A DNA stretch of 64,000 bases, from positions 255,541 to 319,540 of the forward strand of contig NVTE01000001.1 in assembly GCA_002401455.1 (NCBI GenBank). Direction: 5' to 3'. The translations under genes and the position numbers were made by a program. Below, in pieces: positions 8,805 to 17,507 of the stretch (positions are counted from its first letter, which is position 1; every line of letters begins with the position of its first letter). Under the pieces are notes generated by a model, which searched no databases, was not told the DNA's origin, and worked only from the letters and a program-made list of their open reading frames with translations. Origin of the DNA: Alphaproteobacteria bacterium. GTDB lineage: Bacteria; Pseudomonadota; Alphaproteobacteria; Sphingomonadales; Emcibacteraceae.

Positions 8805-9599
8805 ATGACCCCTTATACCCTGACCGTAGAACAGCTTGTCAGCCGTTATCTGGATTATTGGGATCAGGCGGATATTGCGGGGCTGGTGTCCATGTATGAC
8901 CCGGCCATGCAGTATCATGACATGCCCCTGGGCCAAGTGATCGATTACCGGGATCTGAAGCAGTTTTTGACGGATACTTTTGCCCATAAAACTGATCAGC
9001 ACCTGAAGTTGAAAGAAGCGGTCTTCCTCGAAGAAAATTCGGCTTTCATCCATTGGACCCATAGTTTTTTTACCAGGGATACCGGACGCAAAGTCATTAT
9101 GAACGGGGTGGAGCTGATCGTTTTTCGCGCGGGAAAAATCATTAGCATCCATGAGTTCTATGACTTCGGGGAAAATGGCTCCGAGCCATTGCAAGCCCCG
9201 GAAAAAGGCACGCATCTAGAGAAAATGACCAAGCTTGGCCTGACCGATGACATGATGCAACAGATGTCCCGGGAGCTTTCAGGCTATCTGGACCGGGAAC
9301 GGCCCTACCTGGAGCCGGATCTAACCCTGGCAACAGTCTCTGATCATCTGGGCTATACCCGCAATCAGGTGTCCTTTGTCATCAACCATGTGCTGGGCCG
9401 GACATTTTACGATCTGGTGAATAGGCGGCGCATTGATCATGTTCTGGCCAAGATGTCTTCAGCCGAGCCGGATCTGTCAATTCTGGAGCTGGGATTTGAT
9501 GCGGGTTTCAACTCGGTATCCGGGTTCTATAATGCTTTCAGAAAGCAGACAGATATGACGCCGGCACAATATAAAAAGCGCCTGAAGCCAGCATCATAA
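8805..9599 (+). CDS. SnoaL-like domain fused to an AraC-family DNA-binding domain
   Basis: A 264-residue two-domain regulator. Residues about 1-125 look like a SnoaL/NTF2-like cone (VEQLVSRYLDYWDQADIAGL, later GKIISIHEFYDFGENG), which commonly binds small ligands. Residues about 155-262 form an AraC-type double helix-turn-helix, including LATVSDHLGYTRNQVSFVIN and ILELGFDAGFNSVSGFYNAF, ending in the family's TPAQYKK signature. NTF2-like sensors fused to AraC domains are less common than cupin sensors. It lies divergent from blaI and 141 bases before the FAD oxidoreductase genes on the same strand, so it may regulate them. The effector is unknown. Confidence 0.85.
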   Translation: MTPYTLTVEQLVSRYLDYWDQADIAGLVSMYDPAMQYHDMPLGQVIDYRDLKQFLTDTFAHKTDQHLKLKEAVFLEENSAFIHWTHSFFTRDTGRKVIMNGVELIVFRAGKIISIHEFYDFGENGSEPLQAPEKGTHLEKMTKLGLTDDMMQQMSRELSGYLDRERPYLEPDLTLATVSDHLGYTRNQVSFVINHVLGRTFYDLVNRRRIDHVLAKMSSAEPDLSILELGFDAGFNSVSGFYNAFRKQTDMTPAQYKKRLKPAS

Positions 9600-9740
9600 A
9601 GCTTTTCTCTTCGGTCCCGGGAGGAAGACAAAACCCTTATTTTCAGCCTCTATGGTCAGGAGAAATGTCGCCACTGGGCGAGATGGCCTGAAGGATGAGA
9701 GCAAAAGCGTGACCATAAGAAATACCGGGAAGGGCTCAGC

Positions 9741-11282
9741 ATGACAGACTATGATGCTATTGTCATTGGCGCTGGCCATAACGGGCTGATTTGTGCCGCT
9801 TACCTGGCGCGTAGCGGCAAGAGAGTGCTGGTGCTGGAGGCATCGGATTCCGTTGGGGGGCTGGCGGCCACACGTGAATTCCATCCAGGTTTCCGGACCT
9901 CGGTTGCCCATGCCATCAGTCAGTTTTCAGCCAAGATCGCCCGCGACCTTGACCTTAGCACCCATGGGTACACCCCCGGTGAGGCCATGGCAACTGTGGG
10001 CCTGGACGAGGCTGGAAACCATGTGATCCTGAAGGGCAGCACGGTCAGTGGCGTCGGTCCTGATGACACAGCCGAATTTATTGCGTTCCGCCGCATGATG
10101 CAGCGTTATTCTGATGTCCTGAAGCCTTTCAGTCTGAAAACCATACCGCACATTGGCAAAAACAGCTTTTCTGACATAGCAACCTTTGCCCAGATGGGGC
10201 TCAAGCTACGACTGCTGGGCAAGGAAGATATGCAGGAGTTGCTACGGATCATGGCCTTGCCGGCCCGGGATTTGATGGATGAGAAATTTGACAGCGGGCT
10301 GTTGAAATCCCTACTGTCCTGGGATGGGCTGATAGGCTCCAAACAGGCCCCGCGGTCGCCCAACCATACGGTTCTTTCCATGCTGTACCGAATGATCGGT
10401 GATCATGGGGGCGACCCTGCCATACCCGCTGGCGGTATTGACAGCCTGATCTCCGCCCTGGCCGAAGCCGTTATGGCCGCCGGAGCCGAGATCAGAACCA
10501 GCACCCCTGTGGAGCGGATCAAGATTGACGGCGGCGAGAAGGGCTTGTCGGCGACGGGGGTTGTTCTGGCCGATGGGAAGATTATAACTGCAGAGAAAAT
10601 TATCTCGGCCGCTGACCCGAAACGGACCTTTCTGGATCTGGTCGGCGTTGATAACCTGGAGATTGGATTTACCAACAGGATTCAGCGCCTGCACAGTGAT
10701 GGTTATGTGGCGAAACTGCATCTTGCCCTGTCCGGACTGCCCGACTTTACCGGGCTGGAGAGCCCCGATGGCCGGATGATCATCGCGCCAGAACTGGATG
10801 TGATCGAATTTGCTTATGATGACGCCAAATACGGGGGGCTTCCCGAGCACCCGGTTATGGAGATTGTGATACCAACTCTCAAAAATGCTTCCCTGGCCCC
10901 GGACGGACAGCATGTTTTGTCGGCCCATGTTATGTATGTGCCCCATGATCTCAAAGGCGGCTGGACAGCGGCGGCCCGGGACCAATTATGCGAGCGTGTC
11001 ATCGATACCATCGCGCGTTATGCCCCCGGCATTCGCCAGCAGATCCTTCACCAAGAACTGCTGACTCCCTATGATATTGCCCAGAGTTATAATGTCACTG
11101 GCGGCCATTGGCATCATGTGGAATTTACCCTGTTTCAGATGATGATGATGCGGCCGACCTATGAAGCCGCCCAATATACCACGCCCATATCCGGGCTGTA
11201 TCTGGCCAGTGCCGGTTGTCATCCGGGAGGCGGGTTGATGGGTGGACCCGGACATAACGCCGCACATGAGATTCTCAAATGA
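9741..11282 (+). CDS. Phytoene-desaturase-like FAD-dependent oxidoreductase (first copy)
   Basis: A 513-residue flavoprotein of the phytoene desaturase/retinol saturase (COG1233) superfamily. The N-terminal dinucleotide motif is GAGHNG (about residues 10-15) followed by the acidic strand end VLEASDSVGG (about 34-43). The C-terminal FAD motif is around GLYLASAGCHPGGGLMGGPG (about 484-503). No carotenoid genes are nearby, so carotenoid synthesis is not supported. The 4-base overlap (ATGA) with a second such enzyme, followed by a GcvT-like gene, points to oxidative catabolism of an unidentified compound. The substrate cannot be named. Confidence 0.85.
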   Translation: MTDYDAIVIGAGHNGLICAAYLARSGKRVLVLEASDSVGGLAATREFHPGFRTSVAHAISQFSAKIARDLDLSTHGYTPGEAMATVGLDEAGNHVILKGSTVSGVGPDDTAEFIAFRRMMQRYSDVLKPFSLKTIPHIGKNSFSDIATFAQMGLKLRLLGKEDMQELLRIMALPARDLMDEKFDSGLLKSLLSWDGLIGSKQAPRSPNHTVLSMLYRMIGDHGGDPAIPAGGIDSLISALAEAVMAAGAEIRTSTPVERIKIDGGEKGLSATGVVLADGKIITAEKIISAADPKRTFLDLVGVDNLEIGFTNRIQRLHSDGYVAKLHLALSGLPDFTGLESPDGRMIIAPELDVIEFAYDDAKYGGLPEHPVMEIVIPTLKNASLAPDGQHVLSAHVMYVPHDLKGGWTAAARDQLCERVIDTIARYAPGIRQQILHQELLTPYDIAQSYNVTGGHWHHVEFTLFQMMMMRPTYEAAQYTTPISGLYLASAGCHPGGGLMGGPGHNAAHEILK

Positions 11283-12898
11283 AAACATATGACGCCATCA
11301 TCATGGGGGCCGGTCACAACGGCCTGACAAATGCCGCTTATCTTGCCAAGGCCGGACTGGATGTGCTGGTCGTGGAAAAGAATGCCTATATCGGTGGTGC
11401 CGCCGTCTCGCGGGAACTGCACACCGGCTTTACCTATTCCAACTGTTCTTATGTCTGCAGCATGATGCGGCAGGCGATCCACCGAGATCTCAACCTGACC
11501 CGCCATGGGCTTGTCCTGGTGCCTTATCTGGGCACGGTGAGTTTCAGCGACGATGGCGGGACACTGGTCAGTTACCATACGGCGGAGGCGGAATATAATC
11601 AGCTCCGCGCCCGGTCCCCCCATGATGCGGATGCCATGTTCCGCTTCCAGACCGACCTCGCCCGCTATGCTCAGTTGATCCGCAAAACCCTTCTGCGCAC
11701 CCCGCCGGATCCGACCTCATTCAAGCCCCGGGATATTATGGAACTGCTGTTTCTGGCCAAAGAATTCTGGGCCTTGGGGGAACAGGAAATCTATGAATAT
11801 GTCCGTTTCTTCACCATGAGCGCGGCGGAATTCCTCGATGATTATTTCGAGGATGACCTGATCAAGGCGACCATGGCCGGTGCGGGTATTATTGGCACGG
11901 CGCTGGGGGTTTATTCCCCGGGATCGGCCTATATCCTGCTGCATCATGTCATGGGCGATGTGGACGGCAATATCGGGGCCTGGGGCCTGGCCCGGGGCGG
12001 CATGGGGGCCATATCAAATGCCATCGCCGGGGCCGCAAGAGAATTCGGCGCCGAGATCCGCACCAATGCCGGTGTCGACAAAATGCTGGTCCGGGACGGT
12101 AAGGCAGCCGGGGTTGTCCTGGAAAATGGCGAGGAGATATATTCCCGGATCGTGGTTTCCAACCTGGATGCCAAACGGACCTTTACCAAAATTGTCGACC
12201 GAAAAGACCTGCCGCCGGGCATCTATGAAAAGGCCAGTAATTTCAAAATTCGCGGCTCTTCCGGCAAGGTTAATATTGCCCTGTCCGGCCTGCCAAAATT
12301 CAACAATGTGCCCGACAACCGTTATATTAACCGGGGCGGGCAGGCCTTTGTCGGCTCTCTGGAGACTATGGAGCGGGCCTATGACTGCTGGAAGCGGGGC
12401 CGCTGGTCGGAGGATCCTTTCATTGAATGCGTGATCCCGTCCGCCTGGGACCCGACCGTGGCACCGCCGGGTCAGCACTGGATGTCCTGCTTTGTGCAAT
12501 ATTGCCCGCCGCAACTGGCGGACGGCCCCTGGACAGCGAAAAAGCGCAATCAGTTCGGCCAGACCATCGTCAACAAGATCGAACGCTATAGTCCGGGCTT
12601 TAAGGACCTGATCGTCCATATGGAAGTGCGGACCCCCCATGAGATTGAGGCCGAGGTTGGCTTGACCGAGGGTAATATCTTCCAGGGTGAACTGACCATT
12701 GACCAACTGCTCTTTAACCGGCCGTTCCCCGGCTATGCTCAGTACCGGATGCCGGTGAAGAATATGTATATGTGTGGCTCATCGACCCATCCGGGGGGCG
12801 GGGTTTCGTCCGCCTGCGGGGCCAATGCAGCGCGTGAAATTTTGTACGATCTCAAGCGGCCCAATGTGGTGCCCCAAGATGATTTTTACGATGAGTGA
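11279..12898 (+). CDS. Phytoene-desaturase-like FAD-dependent oxidoreductase (second copy)
   Basis: A 539-residue relative of the preceding protein with GAGHNG near residues 10-15, VVEKNAYIGGAAVSREL after it and a C-terminal MYMCGSSTHPGGGVSSACG cofactor segment. It is clearly homologous to its neighbour in the end motifs but diverged in the middle, so the pair may form a heteromeric enzyme or carry out sequential oxidations. The gene overlaps the first copy by 4 bases and is followed at once by the GcvT-like gene. All three start within the preceding reading frame or just after it, a tightly coupled operon. Confidence 0.86.
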   Translation: MKTYDAIIMGAGHNGLTNAAYLAKAGLDVLVVEKNAYIGGAAVSRELHTGFTYSNCSYVCSMMRQAIHRDLNLTRHGLVLVPYLGTVSFSDDGGTLVSYHTAEAEYNQLRARSPHDADAMFRFQTDLARYAQLIRKTLLRTPPDPTSFKPRDIMELLFLAKEFWALGEQEIYEYVRFFTMSAAEFLDDYFEDDLIKATMAGAGIIGTALGVYSPGSAYILLHHVMGDVDGNIGAWGLARGGMGAISNAIAGAAREFGAEIRTNAGVDKMLVRDGKAAGVVLENGEEIYSRIVVSNLDAKRTFTKIVDRKDLPPGIYEKASNFKIRGSSGKVNIALSGLPKFNNVPDNRYINRGGQAFVGSLETMERAYDCWKRGRWSEDPFIECVIPSAWDPTVAPPGQHWMSCFVQYCPPQLADGPWTAKKRNQFGQTIVNKIERYSPGFKDLIVHMEVRTPHEIEAEVGLTEGNIFQGELTIDQLLFNRPFPGYAQYRMPVKNMYMCGSSTHPGGGVSSACGANAAREILYDLKRPNVVPQDDFYDE

Positions 12899-12905
12899 GG
12901 CGAAG

Positions 12906-14102
12906 ATGACAAAAAGTGATCCCTTTGCCGGTGAACGGCTAAAACATTCCCCCTTTCATCCCCGTCAGGCAGCGCTCAATCTGCGTAATGCCTGGTCGAG
13001 CTGGAACGGCACTCAGTTTGCCGATTATTATTATGATGCGGAATATGAATATTTCTGTATCCGCAACAGCTGTGCCACCTATGACATCTGCCCCATGCAG
13101 AAATATGAGATCAGCGGGACCGATGCCGAAGCCATGCTCGACCGTATGGTCACCCGGGACGTCACCAAGCTGAAAGAAAACCGGGTCACTTATGTCTGCT
13201 GGTGCACGGACGCCGGGCGCATGGTGGATGACGGCACTATTTTCAAACTGGGGCCGGATAGATTCATGCTGACCTGTGGCAGCCCGAGCCTGGCCTGGCT
13301 CCGGAAATGCACCTACGGTTACAAGCATCTAACGGTCACGGATATCTCTGATACACTTGCCGGGCTGTCATTTCAGGGGCCGACCACCTGCGAGGTCCTG
13401 AAAAAGATGGGGCTCATGGATATTGAAACCCTGAAGCCTTTTGGCATCATGCATTTCCCCTTTGGCAGTGGTAGTCTGATGGTGTCGCGCACCGGATTTA
13501 CCGGTGATCTCGGCTATGAGCTTTGGGTCCAGACGGACCTGGCCCTTGCGCTCTGGGATGCGCTATATGACGCCGGGGAAGATTACGGCATCCAGCCCTA
13601 CGGGGAGGCGGCGACAAATATGGCGCGCCTTGAGGCCGGGTTTATCATGCCGGGGATGGAATTTAACGAAGCCCTGAAGACGGTTCATTTTCACCATGAC
13701 CAGACCCCGTTCGAGTTGGGTCTGGACTGGCTGGTTGATTTCAAAAAGGCCCGCTTCAATGGCCGGTCTGCCTTACTCATAGAACGGGAGAGAGGCCCGG
13801 AATATACCCTGATCAAGCTGGATATTGAGGGCAATAAACCGGCGGAAGGATCCTATCTGTACCGTAATAAACGCTGCACAAAGCAGATCGGTTATGTCAC
13901 CTCGGCCATGTGGTCGCCGGTGGTCAAGGCCAATATTGCCCTGGCCATGGTCAAGACCAAACATCTGGGCGAAAATATCTGGGCGGAAATATATTATGAG
14001 AAAGAATTGCGGCAGAACAGCAAAGTCGCCAAATGCACGCTCCAGAAAAAACCTTTCTGGGCACCGCCAAGGGCGCGGGCCACACCGCCGCAGCCTTTTT
14101 GA
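12906..14102 (+). CDS. GcvT-like aminomethyltransferase-family protein
   Basis: A 398-residue protein of the GcvT/T-protein fold, which binds tetrahydrofolate and moves one-carbon groups. Visible family segments are YDICPMQKYEISGTDAEAML (about 60-80), LSFQGPTTCEVL, a RTGFTGDLGYELWV block (about 200) and the ARLEAGFIMPGMEF signature (about 240). Glycine cleavage H and P proteins are absent nearby. The role is more likely demethylation or oxidation of an N- or O-methylated compound, as in DmdA, LigM or sarcosine-oxidase-type enzymes, working with the two FAD oxidoreductases. The start at 12906 is preferred because GAGG lies suitably upstream; 12891 is an alternative overlapping the previous gene. 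Confidence 0.82.
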   Translation: MTKSDPFAGERLKHSPFHPRQAALNLRNAWSSWNGTQFADYYYDAEYEYFCIRNSCATYDICPMQKYEISGTDAEAMLDRMVTRDVTKLKENRVTYVCWCTDAGRMVDDGTIFKLGPDRFMLTCGSPSLAWLRKCTYGYKHLTVTDISDTLAGLSFQGPTTCEVLKKMGLMDIETLKPFGIMHFPFGSGSLMVSRTGFTGDLGYELWVQTDLALALWDALYDAGEDYGIQPYGEAATNMARLEAGFIMPGMEFNEALKTVHFHHDQTPFELGLDWLVDFKKARFNGRSALLIERERGPEYTLIKLDIEGNKPAEGSYLYRNKRCTKQIGYVTSAMWSPVVKANIALAMVKTKHLGENIWAEIYYEKELRQNSKVAKCTLQKKPFWAPPRARATPPQPF

Positions 14103-14182
14103 GAGGCGCTGAAAATTCAGATGAAGCAGGGATAAAAAAATGCAGTTAAGCAGGCTTTGTCTGGGCTTTTTCAGCGTCTCTC
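14101..14182. terminator. Possible bidirectional terminator between convergent genes
   Basis: Positions 14101-14115 (GAGAGGCGCTGAAAA) and 14168-14182 (TTTTCAGCGTCTCTC) are complementary with one mismatch. The arms enclose about 52 bases between the convergent GcvT-like and GntR genes. The long loop makes a classical intrinsic terminator uncertain. Confidence 0.3.
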
Positions 14183-14208
14183 ATCAGGTATGTCGGGGAA
14201 GGGAGTGA

Positions 14209-14952
14209 TCAGCTTTGTTTCAGGCTTTTTACATAGCCCGGCTTAGGCAGCGGCAGGTTATCATTATAGGTGCTGAGCAAGTCACTTTCGGCAAGGAAGC
14301 CCATGCTCTCACGAATGTCGGCCTCAATGGCACTTTTTAATCCAAACGGATTGTGCTGGATGAGAGACTGGATGATATCACAATGACGGTCATGGGTATA
14401 ATGGTCCGGCAGTTTGGCCAGCGATAATCTGTGCAGCGGTCCGATCTGCAGCCAGACCCGTTCTATCATAGGCATGCTGACTGCATAGGGATGGGCGGTA
14501 TAGAGCGTGCGGTGAAACATCTGATTGCCCAGGATAATACCCTGAAAATCACGTTTTTCAAAGGCGGCATTCTGTTTGTCATTAAGCTGTTTAAGCTCTG
14601 TGATCCGCGCCTCGTCAATATAGGGCAAAGCGCGTTTGGCGGCATAGGTTTCCAGTTCGACCCGCAGTTCTATCAATTCGGCCAGCTGAGCCGGTACCAG
14701 GGTCGGCACGATGATGCGGCGGTTGGTTTTAATGGTCAGGGCGCCCTCTGTAGTCAAACGCTTCAATGCTTCACGTACAGGCATGGCGCTGACATCAAGA
14801 ATGCCGGCGATTTGACGGATGGTCAGTGCCTGATTGGGCTGGAGTTGACCGGACATGATGGCAAAACGCAAGGCCCGGTATACCCATTCCTGTGCGGTTT
14901 CCTCCGCATCACGGCTCAAGTCAACTAAGGTAATGTTGGCTTCTTTAGTCAC
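14209..14952 (-). CDS. GntR-family (FCD subfamily) transcriptional regulator
   Basis: A 247-residue regulator. An N-terminal winged helix lies at about residues 18-85 (LRFAIMSGQLQPNQALTIRQ, VSAMPVREALKRLTTEGAL). A helical FCD ligand domain at about 95-225 has ELIELRVELETYAAKRA and MFHRTLYTAHP. FCD regulators usually bind organic or amino acids and repress catabolic genes. Its start overlaps the transaminase stop by 4 bases, making it the last gene of the minus-strand unit. The two TGTGATCACA palindromes upstream of that unit are good candidate operators. Confidence 0.9.
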   Translation of the reverse strand: MTKEANITLVDLSRDAEETAQEWVYRALRFAIMSGQLQPNQALTIRQIAGILDVSAMPVREALKRLTTEGALTIKTNRRIIVPTLVPAQLAELIELRVELETYAAKRALPYIDEARITELKQLNDKQNAAFEKRDFQGIILGNQMFHRTLYTAHPYAVSMPMIERVWLQIGPLHRLSLAKLPDHYTHDRHCDIIQSLIQHNPFGLKSAIEADIRESMGFLAESDLLSTYNDNLPLPKPGYVKSLKQS

Positions 14953-16349
14953 GCTATTTTTACTTCCATAGTGCCAAGTTCATCCAGGGTCCTGTCAAGG
15001 GCGTAACGCGCTTTTTCCACCAATTCATCAATCTCTTCTTTGCTGATTATCAAGGGGGGACAGATGATCATGGTATCACCAACGGACCTCATCACCAAGC
15101 CATTATTAAAGCAGTGCTCACGACATCTGAAACCGACATTCAGGTCGGAGTCAAAGATTTTCCGAGTGCTTTTATTCTGGACAATTTCCAAGGCCCCCAG
15201 CCAGCCAATACTGCGGACTTCGCCAACCAGTGGGTGGTCCTCAAGGGTTTGAATGCGGGTTTGGAAATAGTCCATGCGGTCTTTAGCCGGTTCTCCCACA
15301 AGGCCGTCCCGCTCCAGAATTTCAATATTTTTCAGGGCGACAGCGCAAGCCACCGGGTGACCGGAATAGGTAAATCCATGGACCATCTCCTCATCGCTAT
15401 TGGCAATGGTTTCGGCAATATCACCGCCAAGTCCCACCGCTGAGATCGGCATATACCCCGACGACATACCTTTGGCCATGGTGATGATGTCAGGGGTGAT
15501 GCCATAGGTTTGGGACCCGAACCAATTGCCGGTCCGGCCCCAGCCACAGATCACTTCATCGGCCCACAGAAGAATGCCGTGTTTGCGACAGAGGGCTTCG
15601 ACCTTGGGCCAGTACCCGACGGGGGGTGGCCGCATGCCGCCCGCTCCCAGAACAGGCTCGCCGACAAAGGCCGCGACTTTCTCAGGCCCGATCTCGAGAA
15701 TTTTATCTTCGAGAGCCTTGACGCATTTGTCGGTGAATTCCTCTTCGGTCATGCCGGCACCATTGGTGAAATAACAGGGCATGGGGCCCACATGGTGAAT
15801 ACCTTCAAGGGGCAGGTCAAATTGTGGGTGCATGCCCGACAGACCGGTCAGAGAGGCGGCAACCGTGGTCGAGCCATGATAGCCCCCCTCGCGGGCAATG
15901 AATTGTTTGCGCTCGGGCTGGCCTTTGAGATTCCAGTAATATTTTACCAGCTTATAGGCACTGTCCACAGCTTCAGACCCAGAACAGGCAAAGAAAATGC
16001 GTGAAATGTCGCCGGGGGTTTTCTCGGCAATCTTTGCGGCAAGCTCCGTGGCGGAGGGCGTCGAGGTGTTGAAGAAAAGATTATAATAAGGCAGGGTTTT
16101 CATAGCTGTCGTTGCTGCTTCGACAAGTTCATCATTGCCATAGCCCAGTTGGGTACACCACAGGCCCGCCATGCCATCAAGCAATTTCGCACCTTCTGAA
16201 TCATAGAGATATACTCCGTCAGCATGAGTTATCATGCGCACCCCTCGCCGTTTCAAGTCAGGATGAGGGGTAAAAGGATGCAGGTGATGATCCGCATCCT
16301 GAGACTGCCAGAATAATGTTTGATTGGATAGTTTTTTTGGATTGTTCAT
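14949..16349 (-). CDS. Class III PLP-dependent aminotransferase, SpuC-like
   Basis: A 466-residue omega-amino acid/polyamine transaminase. The start of the core (DADHHLHPFT), GVYLYDSEGAKLLDGMAGLW, the GSEAVDSAYKLVKYYW segment, the ADEVICGWGRTG motif holding the PLP-ring aspartate, and the Schiff-base lysine in ITMAKGMSSGYMP are all present. The overall pattern is close to putrescine-pyruvate transaminase SpuC. It would move an amino group from a diamine or omega-amino acid to pyruvate. The divergent PuuB-like oxidase supports amine breakdown. ATG at 16349 is chosen; a GTG at 16397 would add 16 residues and overlap the previous gene. Confidence 0.87.
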   Translation of the reverse strand: MNNPKKLSNQTLFWQSQDADHHLHPFTPHPDLKRRGVRMITHADGVYLYDSEGAKLLDGMAGLWCTQLGYGNDELVEAATTAMKTLPYYNLFFNTSTPSATELAAKIAEKTPGDISRIFFACSGSEAVDSAYKLVKYYWNLKGQPERKQFIAREGGYHGSTTVAASLTGLSGMHPQFDLPLEGIHHVGPMPCYFTNGAGMTEEEFTDKCVKALEDKILEIGPEKVAAFVGEPVLGAGGMRPPPVGYWPKVEALCRKHGILLWADEVICGWGRTGNWFGSQTYGITPDIITMAKGMSSGYMPISAVGLGGDIAETIANSDEEMVHGFTYSGHPVACAVALKNIEILERDGLVGEPAKDRMDYFQTRIQTLEDHPLVGEVRSIGWLGALEIVQNKSTRKIFDSDLNVGFRCREHCFNNGLVMRSVGDTMIICPPLIISKEEIDELVEKARYALDRTLDELGTMEVKIA

Positions 16350-16383
16350 AATAACACCGTTAACAATAGATGGTTGGTTTTCA

Positions 16384-17241
16384 TTAGAGGTTGGCACTTT
16401 CTTGCTCTTCTTCCTGACGCCACTGGAAGATATTTAATTCTATAAAAATAAAAGCTAAAAGCCACAGGATCGCATCCCAGAATCCGATCAAGTCCCCAAG
16501 ATAACCCCAATAAAGGCATGCGAGAAAAATAATCCCATAAGCAATGATCTTAATAATACTGTTCAGCTTATACATGACGCTCGACAGGTGGCCCCGTAAC
16601 TGGAGATAGACTTCAATCTGCAGGACAATAACAATGACAAGCCAGGTCAAGCCATTAACAATATCAATGAGAACCAGCTTTTTTAAGCCATCCAAAACGC
16701 CCTGATCAGCATACAAGAACGTATCACTTTGATAATAAATCTGGCCGACCAAGGTGCCGCAGTTCTCAAGGCTCAGCGGCACATATTCGTCAAGATCAAG
16801 GACTAATGAAACATTCTGGGAAAGATCAGGTCTGATAAGGACGCAGAGATCAGTAATCGGGGTTTCGGCGAAGGCATAAACCATCAAGGCTTTTTCACAA
16901 TAGCCCCAAAAGGCGAGAATGATAAAAAAGTAACAAATGACGGCACCAATATTCAGGGCCAGCTTCCTTCTGTCGTTGAGCTGGTCGTCTTCTAACGTGT
17001 AGGTTTCAAGTTCAAAAATCATCAGAAGTATGAGCCAGGCAACACTATCCATAAAGGCCGAAAAGGCATTGCCAACATTGGACAGGTCAACGCCATTTCT
17101 GAAGGTATGCTCTGAAGCTGAAAAATCTTCAACCATAAAAAAGATCACATCAACAAGGATCAGGCCATAGATGGTATATTTGAAAAGCTGATATAGCTTT
17201 TCACGATCCCAATATGATGATTGTCTCGCTTCCATTGTCAT
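16384..17241 (-). CDS. Multi-pass membrane protein of unknown function
   Basis: A 285-residue protein with about six hydrophobic helices, near residues 20-38, 62-76, 95-113, 188-208, 232-250 and 252-275. Acidic loops follow helices 2 and 3, including a 75-residue periplasmic or cytosolic loop with four Cys residues (YCEK, LCVL, NCGT). The N- and C-termini are charged. No transporter family was recognised. It opens the minus-strand amine unit and ends a few bases before the transaminase, so transport or sensing of the same substrate is possible but not shown. Confidence 0.65.
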   Translation of the reverse strand: MTMEARQSSYWDREKLYQLFKYTIYGLILVDVIFFMVEDFSASEHTFRNGVDLSNVGNAFSAFMDSVAWLILLMIFELETYTLEDDQLNDRRKLALNIGAVICYFFIILAFWGYCEKALMVYAFAETPITDLCVLIRPDLSQNVSLVLDLDEYVPLSLENCGTLVGQIYYQSDTFLYADQGVLDGLKKLVLIDIVNGLTWLVIVIVLQIEVYLQLRGHLSSVMYKLNSIIKIIAYGIIFLACLYWGYLGDLIGFWDAILWLLAFIFIELNIFQWRQEEEQESANL

Positions 17242-17321
17242 CTCAGTTTCTTTGTTCTGTTTTTATCCAGTAGCAGCCGGTTTTTTCTATGCCGATTCGA
17301 AATTCTCGTAAATACCCCTAA

Positions 17322-17333
17322 TTGTGATCACAA
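17322..17333. promoter_or_regulatory. Candidate GntR operator 1 (distal)
   Basis: TTGTGATCACAA is a perfect 12-base palindrome in the divergent region between the membrane-protein unit and the PuuB-like gene. The core TGTGATCACA is repeated exactly at 17431-17442. The half-sites abut, unlike CRP sites, which need six bases between TGTGA and TCACA. The locally encoded GntR protein is the obvious candidate. Confidence 0.55.
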
Positions 17334-17430
17334 AATTATATATTCGTCAAGCCTTGAATGGTTTAAAATTTAGGAATAAGGCAAAATTAGGTGATATAAT
17401 TATCGGAATCGCGTTGACATTTAACTAATA

Positions 17431-17442
17431 ATGTGATCACAT
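17431..17442. promoter_or_regulatory. Candidate GntR operator 2 (promoter-proximal)
   Basis: ATGTGATCACAT is a perfect 12-base palindrome 66 bases before the PuuB-like start. It lies 12 bases after a TTGACA -35-like element (17414-17419), where the -10 region would be. Occupation would therefore block plus-strand transcription. It is 109 bases from operator 1, a spacing that could allow looping. Confidence 0.55.
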
Positions 17443-17507
17443 CTTAGGCGAGAAATAGGCTTCGGGGGCGTCTCGTGGGGCGTGAGTATAATTATTTAGG
17501 GGACTTA

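Noticed and set aside
9741..12898. Carotenoid biosynthesis operon
   Set aside because: The enzymes are desaturase-like, but no phytoene synthase, cyclase or GGPP synthase is near, and a GcvT-like gene follows.
17322..17442. CRP-binding sites
   Set aside because: TGTGA and TCACA abut, whereas CRP needs six bases between them.
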